Below are positions 56,308 through 64,000 of a stretch of 64,000 bases of DNA, one piece after another (positions within the stretch are counted from its first letter, which is position 1; every line of letters begins with the position of its first letter). The stretch is from Vibrio lentus (GTDB lineage: Bacteria; Pseudomonadota; Gammaproteobacteria; Enterobacterales; Vibrionaceae). The notes below the pieces were generated by a model. It had not been told where the DNA came from, searched no databases, and saw nothing but the letters and a program-made list of their open reading frames with translations. The DNA lies in assembly GCF_030409755.1 (NCBI RefSeq), contig NZ_JAUFQE010000002.1:1302001-1366000 (forward strand), written 5' to 3'. Position numbers and translations under genes: made by a program.

Positions 56308-57117
56308 ATGTACAAACTGATTGCTCTTGATATGGATGGCACACTACTTAACAGTGAAAAAGTGGTTTCTCAAGAGAACAAAGACGCGATAGCTAAAGCT
56401 CGCGCTGCAGGTGTGAAAGTGGTTCTGGCTTCTGGTCGCCCTTTAGAAGGCATGCAGAGTAAGCTAGACGAGCTTTCGATTAACGGCGAAGATGACTTTG
56501 TGCTTTTCTACAACGGCTCCATGGTTCAGAACGTTTCAACAAAAGAGAGCATTCACAGCGAGATCAGTAATGGCAAAGCCGCGAAACAGATTGCTGCATT
56601 AGCACAAGAGCTAGGTGGTTATGTGCATGCCTTCAGCAAGCTTCATGGCTTAATCACACCCGAGAACAATGAGTACACAGCGATTGAAGCGCGTATTAAC
56701 GGCTTAGAGATTACCGAGTTCGACTTTTCGCAACTAGAAGACGACCACAAAATCATCAAAACAATGATTGTCGCTGAGCCAAGCAAGCTGACTGAAATCA
56801 TCGGCAAGTTGCCACAAGAGCTTAAGACTCAGTTTACTATCGTGCAAAGTGCACCATTCTTCTTAGAGTTTTTAAACCCAAATTCAAACAAGGGTGTGGG
56901 TATTGAAGCAATCGCTAAACATTTGGGGATTACAGCGGAAGAAGTGATCTGCATGGGCGATGCTGAAAACGATCACCATATGCTTGAATACGCGGGCATG
57001 GGTATTGCGATGGAAAACGCAATGGAAGAAACCAAGAAGCTCGCTGACTACATTACAGCAAGTAACGATGACCATGGTGTCGCATTAGCTATCGAGAAGT
57101 TTATCTTCAACTCATAA
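56308..57117 (+). CDS. YidA-like HAD-superfamily sugar-phosphatase
   Basis: This Cof-type HAD phosphatase has 269 residues, like E. coli YidA (270). HAD motifs are LDMDGTLLNS (nucleophile Asp), VLASGRP, the Lys in SNKGVGIEAIA, and CMGDAENDHHML. The ATG at 56308 with AAGGA upstream gives the usual MYKLIALDMDG start; an upstream in-frame TTG adds 11 residues and is rejected. Substrates in the family are small sugar phosphates. It is divergent from queE. Confidence 0.9.
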   Translation: MYKLIALDMDGTLLNSEKVVSQENKDAIAKARAAGVKVVLASGRPLEGMQSKLDELSINGEDDFVLFYNGSMVQNVSTKESIHSEISNGKAAKQIAALAQELGGYVHAFSKLHGLITPENNEYTAIEARINGLEITEFDFSQLEDDHKIIKTMIVAEPSKLTEIIGKLPQELKTQFTIVQSAPFFLEFLNPNSNKGVGIEAIAKHLGITAEEVICMGDAENDHHMLEYAGMGIAMENAMEETKKLADYITASNDDHGVALAIEKFIFNS

Positions 57118-57156
57118 TCGCTAAAGTGACATTAATACTCTATTGCAAGAACGACA

Positions 57157-57187
57157 AAGGCTGTGCATTGCACAGCCTTCTTTCATT
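57157..57187 (+). terminator. terminator of the YidA-like gene
   Basis: AAGGCTGTGCA and TTGCACAGCCTT form an almost perfect inverted repeat followed by CTTTCATT. Confidence 0.75.
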
Positions 57188-57205
57188 ATAAGTGACTAAG
57201 TTCGC

Positions 57206-58618
57206 TTACTGTCTTTTCCAAGGCAAACGAAAGGCCACGACCCCCAACAAGATCAACAGCGGGAAACGTAAAGTTTCAATAACAAACGAAGCGAGACCAC
57301 TGAAAGACACGAAACTACCAGCCCAACTTATCAATAGATTCCCCGCTAGCAACATCACAATCACGCCAATCACAATAGTAAACGAGAACTGACCCGTTAG
57401 CGGTTTTGAATCTGTTAACGTCACCAAACACGCAATCGTCATTAAAATCGCAACCCAAAACGTGAAGGTCGGCAATGGCCAAATTACGGTTAAGACGATT
57501 GAGAGTAAGCATAAGCCCCACCACACGCTTTTTGAGCTTAGTAATACACTGATGTCGATATCAGGCTTACTGTCTAATCTCACGATATGCCACGTCGTTA
57601 AGGCACCTAAGACGCCGCCCATCAACACATCACTAAAGAACGCGCTGCCTGAATAAGTTTTGAATAACATGATCCACAATAGTCCAACTGTCACTATCAA
57701 CAGCGATTTCTGATCTGTTAAGCGTTTGAGTTTCCAACAAACTAACAAGGTTAAACTAACCCATAAAGCCGCCAACAAGCTCGGAAAGCTATACCCACTA
57801 CTCGTCACTAGCTTTAACGTTGGGAGATAAGCATGTGGGCGAGGAAAACCAAAACCTTGATGAGCGATTAACGTAAGCAGAGTCACTGATATCAGCGTGA
57901 AACCAAATTTCAATGCGAAATTACGACCAAAATGCCAAGCAACTAGCGGCAAGATCACGATAAAGATCCACGGCTTTGCTAAGAAGTCAGTCAAAAGTAC
58001 CGTATTAGCAAAAACATTCGGCAGGTTATCGAACGTGTTTTGAAGTGAAACAATCCCGTTCAATTCAGATTGATGAACTCTAGGGGCTGCGCCCACCAGC
58101 TCAGTCACGTAAGTCACTGGTTGATTTTTCGCGGATAGAAAGAATTCGTTAATCTCAGACCATTGTTCAGGATAGCGGTATTGGTTTGCTTCCAATTCAG
58201 TTGGCGGCAATAACATCGCGCGACTCACTTCCACTCCATAATGAGGAGCGAACCAAATTGGTAGCTCAAAGCCACCTAACTCATTTCGAGCTTGGTAGCT
58301 GATCACTTCAGAATCAGAAATACAATCATACACAACGGCACTATCGGTATAACCCAACACATCACCGACCGTAACAGACAAGCCGGCCTCTTCCCAAGTT
58401 TCACGTTGCGCTGCGATAGCTGGCGGCTCACCAGAAACAACAGTACCACCGGGCAGAGATAAATGACCGGTGATCAATTCATCAACCAACACGATTTGGT
58501 TATCAGCACGTACTACACACAAAGCGCCCGCAATGTGATCAGGCAAGGTATTGTTAGCCCAAGCGGAGGTTGCACTCAAAAGGGACAGAATAAAAACTAA
58601 TAGATATCGAGTAACCAA
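57206..58618 (-). CDS. Nudix hydrolase fused to a degenerate PAP2 membrane domain
   Basis: This 470-residue fusion begins at TTG (AGGTAA upstream). A signal anchor (YLLVFILSLLSATSAWA) precedes a Nudix domain, whose box reads GGTVVSGEPP then AIAAQRETWEEAGL, matching G-x5-E-x7-R-E-x2-E-E-x-G. The C-terminal half (about 210-470) has six or so helices and PAP2-like segments GFGFPRPHAY, SGYSFPSLLAALW and SGSAFFSDVLMGGVLG. In active PAP2 enzymes the latter two carry PSGH and SR...H...D; here the histidines and the arginine are gone. The Nudix half would face the periplasm and looks intact. Confidence 0.85.
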   Translation of the reverse strand: MVTRYLLVFILSLLSATSAWANNTLPDHIAGALCVVRADNQIVLVDELITGHLSLPGGTVVSGEPPAIAAQRETWEEAGLSVTVGDVLGYTDSAVVYDCISDSEVISYQARNELGGFELPIWFAPHYGVEVSRAMLLPPTELEANQYRYPEQWSEINEFFLSAKNQPVTYVTELVGAAPRVHQSELNGIVSLQNTFDNLPNVFANTVLLTDFLAKPWIFIVILPLVAWHFGRNFALKFGFTLISVTLLTLIAHQGFGFPRPHAYLPTLKLVTSSGYSFPSLLAALWVSLTLLVCWKLKRLTDQKSLLIVTVGLLWIMLFKTYSGSAFFSDVLMGGVLGALTTWHIVRLDSKPDIDISVLLSSKSVWWGLCLLSIVLTVIWPLPTFTFWVAILMTIACLVTLTDSKPLTGQFSFTIVIGVIVMLLAGNLLISWAGSFVSFSGLASFVIETLRFPLLILLGVVAFRLPWKRQ

Positions 58619-58698
58619 CGAATTTACCTAAAAATAAGAGAAAAAATGAAAGACTGCTAATGCATCGTATTGTAATCAAACCCACACAAAATCGCTGT

Positions 58699-59178
58699 CT
58701 ATGTTTTGTTCAAAGCCTTTCTCATCCATTGAATGTGAGGTGTGAACCCCATTTTTTGATAGAAGTCCTTGGCAGGTGAATTAAAGTCCCAAACCTCTAC
58801 AAAAACCTGGGTAACACCATAGTCTTCAAAAGTAGATTCAACGCGATTAAACAACATTTGAGCCACATCCGCTTTTCGATATTCCGGCAACACAAAAAGC
58901 TCATCGACACTGCCCATCTGAACCGGTTTACTCACGGTAGAAATAAGCTCACAGAAATGCCCCGAGATAAAGCCAACAATCAGCTCTCCTTTTAATGCCA
59001 CATATACCAGACACTCAGGATCATCTAAGTATCGTGCAATACTCTTTTCCTGCTCTATCTCTTCCGCCGTTTTAAAATGTTCAGGACACGCAATATGATG
59101 ATGGTGGTGAAGATCAAACATCAACTCATTCAGTTGCTCTAGATCGGTATGCTTTGCAGCCCTTAAGGTGACATTCAT
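58699..59178 (-). CDS. GNAT-family N-acetyltransferase
   Basis: The product of about 159 residues starts MNVTLRAAKHTDLEQLNELM and follows the GNAT fold. VYVALKGELIVGFISGHF is strand 4. LFVLPEYRKADVAQMLFNRVE covers the acetyl-CoA pyrophosphate loop; its usual Q/R-x-x-G-x-G/A reads YRKADVA, so the central glycine is Asp. WDFNSPAKDFYQKMGFTPH is the C-terminal part. A histidine run (HHHHH) lies near residue 30. Substrate unknown. The start is uncertain: a TTG 24 bases upstream is also in frame. Confidence 0.82.
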   Translation of the reverse strand: MNVTLRAAKHTDLEQLNELMFDLHHHHHIACPEHFKTAEEIEQEKSIARYLDDPECLVYVALKGELIVGFISGHFCELISTVSKPVQMGSVDELFVLPEYRKADVAQMLFNRVESTFEDYGVTQVFVEVWDFNSPAKDFYQKMGFTPHIQWMRKALNKT

Positions 59179-59294
59179 GACAAGTACGCTTCTCAAACCC
59201 AATTGATAATTAAACTGAGTCTAGTTTACTTACAGTGAGTATCTATACAAGTTATTGAATTAATTCGTTGTTTGAACTGCGTGCTTTAGATGCA

Positions 59295-59320
59295 AAAATG
59301 GCCACATAGAGTGACCATTT
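59295..59320 (-). terminator. terminator of the glycine-zipper lipoprotein gene
   Basis: On the minus strand AAATGGTCAC, loop TCTAT, GTGGCCATTT, TT; one G-U pair. Confidence 0.7.
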
Positions 59321-59367
59321 GTTTTGATTTGGATAGAACTGATAGAACGTGTCTCGAAGCTCTCGCT

Positions 59368-59769
59368 TTATGCGCCGTTGTCTTCTTTCTCTTCATTGAG
59401 TTCAGCAAGCTGTTGTTCCAGTTCAATAAGCTTAATTTCCGCTTCTACTTCAGCGACACGCTTTTCTGCATCAGTACGGTTATCCTGTGCCAAACCATCT
59501 GCTGTAACTTGGGTTCTTTGAGCATTTCGAGCGTCGTCAGTATCTTTCATCGAACCAGCAACACCGCCAGTCACGCCACCCAGAGCTGCGCCCTTAACGG
59601 CCAAACTTGCATCTCCAGTCAATGCACCAGCCGTAGCACCTAGCAATGCACCACCTATAGCACCGCGATTACGCGCAGCGTTTTCATTTTCGTTGTCTGT
59701 CGCTGGTGATGCACAACCAGAAAGAGTCACAATTAATGTTGCTAGCAATAAAGGTTTAGTGAATGTCAT
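59368..59769 (-). CDS. outer-membrane lipoprotein with glycine zipper and coiled coil
   Basis: This 133-residue protein has a lipoprotein signal MTFTKPLLLATLIVTLSGC, with the lipobox ending at Cys19. A glycine-zipper stretch follows at about 35-75 (GAIGGALLGATAGALTG, GAALGGVTGGVAGS). A charged coiled coil makes up the C-terminus (AEKRVAEVEAEIKLIELEQQ). Glycine zippers of this kind insert into or span membranes in SlyB/YMGG-type proteins. No function can be named. It has its own terminator. Confidence 0.85.
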   Translation of the reverse strand: MTFTKPLLLATLIVTLSGCASPATDNENENAARNRGAIGGALLGATAGALTGDASLAVKGAALGGVTGGVAGSMKDTDDARNAQRTQVTADGLAQDNRTDAEKRVAEVEAEIKLIELEQQLAELNEEKEDNGA

Positions 59770-59938
59770 AAGTGTCTCGCTTAGTTCTTCGTTTGGAATG
59801 AAGCTATCTTAAGCAGAACCGTTAACTAGATAAATAAAGCCACCTTTAGATGATACATCATACTTAGCTATGTATTTCGTAGTAAACACATAACCGATTG
59901 ATGACGCATCGCATTGGTGTACTTAATTCATCAGACAC

Positions 59939-59961
59939 AAAAAAGCGACCAACAAGGTCGC
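59939..59961 (-). terminator. terminator of the small secreted protein gene
   Basis: On the minus strand GCGACC, loop TTGTT, GGTCGC, TTTTTT. Confidence 0.85.
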
Positions 59962-59985
59962 CTTAAGAATGATTGCCGTTCAGGT

Positions 59986-60432
59986 TTAGTCTTTGGACCA
60001 AAAGTTCTGCATATCCGCAGCACTTGGAGGTGGTCTTACGCCACAATCTCGATAATGATTTTTGTCACCTATCCCCAGTATTTTACCATTTTCATCATTA
60101 ATCATCGCTGCGACTTTCACACCATCACCAACATGACGGGTCAACACGACTATTTCACCGGCCCTTTCAGATCTTACCGCGCCCAAGATTTGGTATTCAT
60201 AGCGGCCTTTCCTTGAATTAACAATCATCTTCGAGTTAATAGGATCTGCTTCATACCCTACGCCAATATCAAAAACCGCTTGATACAAATCGACACCAGT
60301 CTTAGATACGCATTTAAATACCTTCGGATGACTCAAAGGTTCTAACAACGTTCTGCTGATATCATGCTGTGAAGTGGCAGCATTAGCAGATCCACTAACA
60401 AGCAAAATTATGAGTAAAAAGTAGGCTCGCAT
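59986..60432 (-). CDS. small secreted protein of unknown function
   Basis: I do not recognise this 148-residue protein. It has a signal peptide MRAYFLLIILLVSGSANA, cut before ATSQHD. The mature part has two cysteines, in KVFKCVSKTG and YRDCGVRPPP, which could form a disulfide in the periplasm. The middle is beta-rich (KMIVNSRKGRYEYQILGAV, GEIVVLTRHVGDGVKVAAMI). It has a terminator of its own and no obvious operon partner. Confidence 0.72.
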   Translation of the reverse strand: MRAYFLLIILLVSGSANAATSQHDISRTLLEPLSHPKVFKCVSKTGVDLYQAVFDIGVGYEADPINSKMIVNSRKGRYEYQILGAVRSERAGEIVVLTRHVGDGVKVAAMINDENGKILGIGDKNHYRDCGVRPPPSAADMQNFWSKD

Positions 60433-60578
60433 AAAAAGACCTCAATATGTGGGATTCATAATGAGGTCATAGTAAGCGCAATGGGTAAGCGGATGAATAA
60501 AGTAGAGTTTAGGTAAACCATCACGTTTGGCTATGCGTTTATAAACGCACCAAATAGAGATTAATTAATCTTCAAAGT

Positions 60579-62483
60579 TCATCTACCTAGCTTTTCTGCA
60601 ATTTCCGTTAAGCTTGTTGGATCATCAATAGTAGAAGGCACCACATATTGCTCGCCTTCGGCTATCTGTCGGATAGTTCTACGCAAGATCTTACCTGAAC
60701 GCGTCTTAGGCAACCTCTCAACCACCAAGGCTTGCTTAAAACAGGCAACCGCACCAATCTCGTTACGAACCTTACCCACTAGCTCGGCTTGCAGTTCAAT
60801 GCTATCTACTTTCACGCCATCTTTTAGCACAACTAAACCCAGTGGTAATTGCCCCTTCAAATCATCGTGAATACCCACAACAGCACATTCAGCAATGGCT
60901 GGGTGACCGCCAACGATCTCTTCCATTTCACCAGTCGACAATCGATGTCCTGCGACATTAATCACATCATCAATACGCCCCATGATAAATAGGTAACCAT
61001 CTTCATCGAGATAACCACCGTCACCAGAAACATAATAGCCCGGGAACTGACTCAGATAGCCAGATTCAAATCGGTCATGATTGCGCCAAACCGTCGGTAG
61101 ACAACCTGGTGGTAATGGGCGTTTAAGAGCCACAAATCCTTGTTGATTAGGCTGGGCTACTTCACCGAGTTCATTGAGGATCTCCACTTGGTAACCGGGT
61201 ACAGGTTTCGTTGAAGAGCCGGCTTTCACTGGCAAAGATTCCAGCCCTGTTGGATTGGCAGAAATAGCCCAACCCGTTTCGGTTTGCCACCAATGATCGA
61301 TAACCGGCTTATTGGTATGAGATTCAACCCAATCCAATGTTGGCGGGTCTAAGCGCTCTCCCGCCATGAAAATCGACTTGAGCGATGATAAGTCATACTT
61401 GGTGAGCAACTCGCCTTCGGGATCTTCTTTCTTGATTGCCCTAAACGCTGTTGGCGCAGAAAACAACACATCGACGTTGTACTCTTCACACACACGCCAG
61501 AATGCACCCGGATCTGGCGTTCGTACTGGTTTGCCTTCAAACAAAATGGTCGTGCAGCCATGAATCAATGGTGCATACACAATATAGGAATGCCCCACTA
61601 CCCAGCCGACATCAGAAGCTGCCCAAAATACACCATCTTGCGGCATATCATAGATAGTACTCATCGAGTATTTCATTGCGACCGCATGACCACCGTTGTC
61701 ACGCACAACACCTTTTGGCTTACCCGTAGTACCTGATGTGTAAAGGATATACAACGGATCGGTTGCCAAGATAGGAACACAACTGTGTGGCAATGCATCG
61801 CTAACCGCTTGCTGCCAAAGTACATCGCGTTCATTGTTCAATTCGGCTAAAGACTGCTCTCTTTGGAACACTACGACTTTTTCAGGCTTCCAGCGGCTGT
61901 CCATGATTGCGCGATCAACCATCGGCTTATATGGCAGCACCTTGTTTATCTCGACACCACAGGATGCCGTGATCAACACCTTAGGCTCGGCATCTTCAAT
62001 TCGAACGGCAAGCTCATGAGGAGCAAACCCACCAAACACCACGGAGTGAACCGCGCCTAGTCGAGCACAGGCTAGCATTGCCATTGCCGCTTCAGGAATC
62101 ATTGGCATATAAATCACCACACGATCACCTTTGGTAACGCCTTGCGCCGCTAACATCCCCGCGACTTTAGCCACTTGATCACGCAATTGGTTGTAAGTGT
62201 ATGAGGATTGATTTCCTGTCACTGGAGAGTCGTAAATCAGCGCCACTTTATCACCACGACCATGTTCGCAATGATAATCTAGGGCCAACCAGCACGTATT
62301 CATCACCCCATCAGGAAACCAACGCTCAATACCGTTATCGTCAGTTTGTAATATCGTTTTTGGTGACTCAAACCAATCTATCGCTTGTGATTGTGTTTCC
62401 CAGAACGAATTTGGGTCTTCCCTCGCCCATTGATACTCGGTGATGTAATCTGTTTTTCTATTCATTCGATTCGTAGCAGACAT
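60579..62483 (-). CDS. prpE: propionyl-CoA synthetase PrpE
   Basis: PrpE activates propionate to propionyl-CoA for the methylcitrate cycle. The 634 residues show the acyl-adenylate loop LYILYTSGTTGKPKG, HWWQTETGW, GYYVSGDGGYLDEDGY, and the regulatory lysine motif RSGKILRR near residue 595, usually acetylated by Pat. A strong ribosome-binding site GGAGGAGG precedes the ATG. It lies 116 bases after prpF; an 8-bp hairpin in that gap (62568-62591) could be a processing or attenuation site. Confidence 0.95.
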   Translation of the reverse strand: MSATNRMNRKTDYITEYQWAREDPNSFWETQSQAIDWFESPKTILQTDDNGIERWFPDGVMNTCWLALDYHCEHGRGDKVALIYDSPVTGNQSSYTYNQLRDQVAKVAGMLAAQGVTKGDRVVIYMPMIPEAAMAMLACARLGAVHSVVFGGFAPHELAVRIEDAEPKVLITASCGVEINKVLPYKPMVDRAIMDSRWKPEKVVVFQREQSLAELNNERDVLWQQAVSDALPHSCVPILATDPLYILYTSGTTGKPKGVVRDNGGHAVAMKYSMSTIYDMPQDGVFWAASDVGWVVGHSYIVYAPLIHGCTTILFEGKPVRTPDPGAFWRVCEEYNVDVLFSAPTAFRAIKKEDPEGELLTKYDLSSLKSIFMAGERLDPPTLDWVESHTNKPVIDHWWQTETGWAISANPTGLESLPVKAGSSTKPVPGYQVEILNELGEVAQPNQQGFVALKRPLPPGCLPTVWRNHDRFESGYLSQFPGYYVSGDGGYLDEDGYLFIMGRIDDVINVAGHRLSTGEMEEIVGGHPAIAECAVVGIHDDLKGQLPLGLVVLKDGVKVDSIELQAELVGKVRNEIGAVACFKQALVVERLPKTRSGKILRRTIRQIAEGEQYVVPSTIDDPTSLTEIAEKLGR

Positions 62484-62599
62484 AGTGCCTCCTCCATGAT
62501 TTATCCATTTTCCAAGCGCCTAGCTTTTGGCTGTCCACTTGGGTGCACTCTTTTCTCAGCGTTGTGTTCGTGAACATTTAGCCGTTCACGACAATCGCT

Positions 62600-63772
62600 T
62601 TACTTGGAAAAAGGCACACGAATGGCACCTTCCATGATCACTCGGGCACTACGACTCATAATCGCCCTTTCAATTTTCCAACCGCTTTCGGTCTGCAAAG
62701 CTTTAGCTCCCACCTTTAAGGTTCCTGATGGATGGCCAAAGGTCACAAAATCACGGGAACCCTCACCGGCTGCCAAGTTCACTAACGTGCCCGGAACACT
62801 CGCCGCTGAAGCAATGGCGACTGCAGCTGTGCCCATCATGGCGTGATGCAATTGCCCCATAGACAAAGCTCGCACCAGAAGGTCGGTATCGTCAGCTAAT
62901 ACCGATTTACCACTTGAAGCTTGATACGCTTGAGGCTTAGCAACAAACGCGACTTTCGGTGTGTGTTGGCGTGATTCCGCTTGTTCTAAAGAATCAATCA
63001 GCCCCATTGCAACCGCGCCATGTGCTCGGATGGATTCAAACAATGCCAAGGCTTTTGAATCGCTGTTGATATCCGATTGAAGCTCTGTGCCTTGATAACC
63101 CACCGATTCAGCATCAACAAAAATGGTTGGTATTCCTGCATTGATGTATGTCGCTTTGATGCAACCCAGATCTGGGACATCTAAGAAATCGACAACATTC
63201 CCTGTTGGAAACATTGAACCACTCGCATCGGCTGGGTCTAGGAAATCAACTTGGATTTCAGCGGCGGGGAAAGTGACACCATCGAGTTCAAAATCACCCA
63301 ATTCTTGGACTTCACCATTAACGATAGGCACGTGAACAATGATGGTTTTCTCTATATTCACTTGCCATACTCGCACCTCGACCACACCGTTTTCTGGAAT
63401 ACGATTTGAATCAACCAATCCACTATGAATAGCAAATGGGCCCACTGCAGCAGACAAATTACCGCAGTTACCGCTCCAATCAACGAAAGGCTTGTCTATT
63501 GCCACTTGACCAAAGAGGTAATCAACATCGTGATCGGCTTTACTGCTCTTCGAAACAATCACGGTTTTACTGGTACTCGAAGTTGCGCCACCCATGCCAT
63601 CGGTTTGTTTACCATAAGGATCTGGACTGCCAATTACTCTCAGCAACAACTTATCTCTCGACTCTCCAGCAACTTGCGCTGATTCAGGTAAATCACTTAG
63701 GTTGAAGAAAACGCCTTTGCTCGTCCCGCCTCGCATATAGGTCGCAGGCACTTTTATCTGTTTAGTGTTCAT
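62600..63772 (-). CDS. prpF: 2-methylaconitate cis-trans isomerase PrpF
   Basis: PrpF isomerises the AcnD product to the form used by aconitase in the 2-methylcitrate cycle. About 390 residues; the N-terminus VPATYMRGGTSKGVFF is the family signature, the active-site Lys being in GTSKG. Later segments are VDWSGNCGNLSAAVG, with the catalytic Cys, and TFGHPSGTLKVGA. I chose the ATG at 63772 (AGGAG seven bases upstream); a GTG directly before it is closer than usual to that site. It begins about 10 bases after acnD. Confidence 0.95.
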   Translation of the reverse strand: MNTKQIKVPATYMRGGTSKGVFFNLSDLPESAQVAGESRDKLLLRVIGSPDPYGKQTDGMGGATSSTSKTVIVSKSSKADHDVDYLFGQVAIDKPFVDWSGNCGNLSAAVGPFAIHSGLVDSNRIPENGVVEVRVWQVNIEKTIIVHVPIVNGEVQELGDFELDGVTFPAAEIQVDFLDPADASGSMFPTGNVVDFLDVPDLGCIKATYINAGIPTIFVDAESVGYQGTELQSDINSDSKALALFESIRAHGAVAMGLIDSLEQAESRQHTPKVAFVAKPQAYQASSGKSVLADDTDLLVRALSMGQLHHAMMGTAAVAIASAASVPGTLVNLAAGEGSRDFVTFGHPSGTLKVGAKALQTESGWKIERAIMSRSARVIMEGAIRVPFSK

Positions 63773-63782
63773 CACAAGCTCC

Positions 63783-64000
63783 TACTGGGCGAGAAAGTCT
63801 TTGGCGAAACGTTGCAATACGCCACCAGCGCTATACACGTTCACTTCGTCTGCTGTGTCTAATCGGCAAGTTACTGGCACATCAAGCTTTTCACCGTTTT
63901 TACGAGTGATTACTAGAGCCAAATCAGAACCAGCTTCAATGTCGCCGTAAACGTCGTAAAGCTCGGTGCCGTCCAGTTCTAAAGTATTTCGATCCGTTCC
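63783..64000 (-). CDS. acnD: Fe/S-dependent 2-methylisocitrate dehydratase AcnD (C-terminal end)
   Basis: Only the last 72 or so residues lie in the window, ending NVYSAGGVLQRFAKDFLAQ. They match the aconitase C-terminal swivel domain (GTDRNTLELDGTELYDVYG). AcnD dehydrates 2-methylcitrate and acts with PrpF, whose gene follows within about 10 bases. The earlier genes of the cycle, prpB and prpC, would be expected to the right of the window. Confidence 0.92.

Noticed and set aside
60522..60553. Palindromic GCGTTTATAAACGC with flanking TTTGG/CCAAA as the prpE terminator
   Set aside because: The inverted repeat is real, but no T-run follows on the minus strand, so I do not call it a terminator.

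Overview
The window is chromosomal DNA of a marine gammaproteobacterium, almost certainly a Vibrio. This is inferred from protein flavour (ZapC, LetAB, RlmKL, ProQ, DUF2835, DUF2750, a Nudix-PAP2 fusion), moderate G+C, and gene-order blocks shared with Escherichia coli. It is mostly core genome with a few accessory insertions. No tRNA, rRNA, CRISPR array or phage was seen.

Layout. 1-6071 (minus strand): uup (cut by the window edge), a glutaredoxin-like gene, rlmKL, zapC and pyrD, an E. coli-like block lacking ycbX. 6406-15422 (minus): the giant NAD-glutamate dehydrogenase, a DUF2835 protein, pepN and a secreted unknown. 15698-26400: prc, proQ and msrC on minus, then an ABC exporter, letA, letB and rsmF on plus; this matches the E. 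coli prc-to-rsmF block except for the exporter. A well-formed small-RNA candidate follows rsmF (26581-26678). 26694-33463: a CvfB-like S1 protein, an unknown membrane protein, a DUF4442 protein, a degenerate PEP-synthase-like domain protein, an AroH-type DAHP synthase with yajQ, and a siroheme synthase carrying the remains of a methyltransferase domain.

33945-38757 is an aapJQMP amino-acid ABC transporter whose aapJ is split inside its signal-peptide region by an IS200-type element. 38992-43286 holds yccA, tusE, yccX, a chemoreceptor and rlmI. 43359-52043 is a biofilm-type module. A 2118-residue RTX adhesin has a LapA-like N-terminus with a TAAG motif and six 333-bp repeats that look identical at DNA level. 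Divergent to it are a TolC-like outer-membrane factor and an OmpA/TSP3 protein. A TPR-GGDEF protein follows, with an unusual interleaved inverted-repeat structure in its leader. 54698-60432 holds queC, queE, a YidA-like phosphatase, a Nudix-PAP2 fusion and small envelope genes. 60579 to the end is the 3' part of a 2-methylcitrate operon (acnD-prpF-prpE).

Most notable points: the LapA-type adhesin with recently expanded repeats and a type I secretion system whose inner-membrane parts are absent here; a pyrD leader in which C- or G-initiated transcripts would fold differently over the ribosome-binding site; the sRNA candidate at 26581-26678; the pseudoknot-capable leader before the GGDEF gene; the PpsA-like pseudoenzyme; and IS disruption of aapJ. 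None of these was checked against a database.
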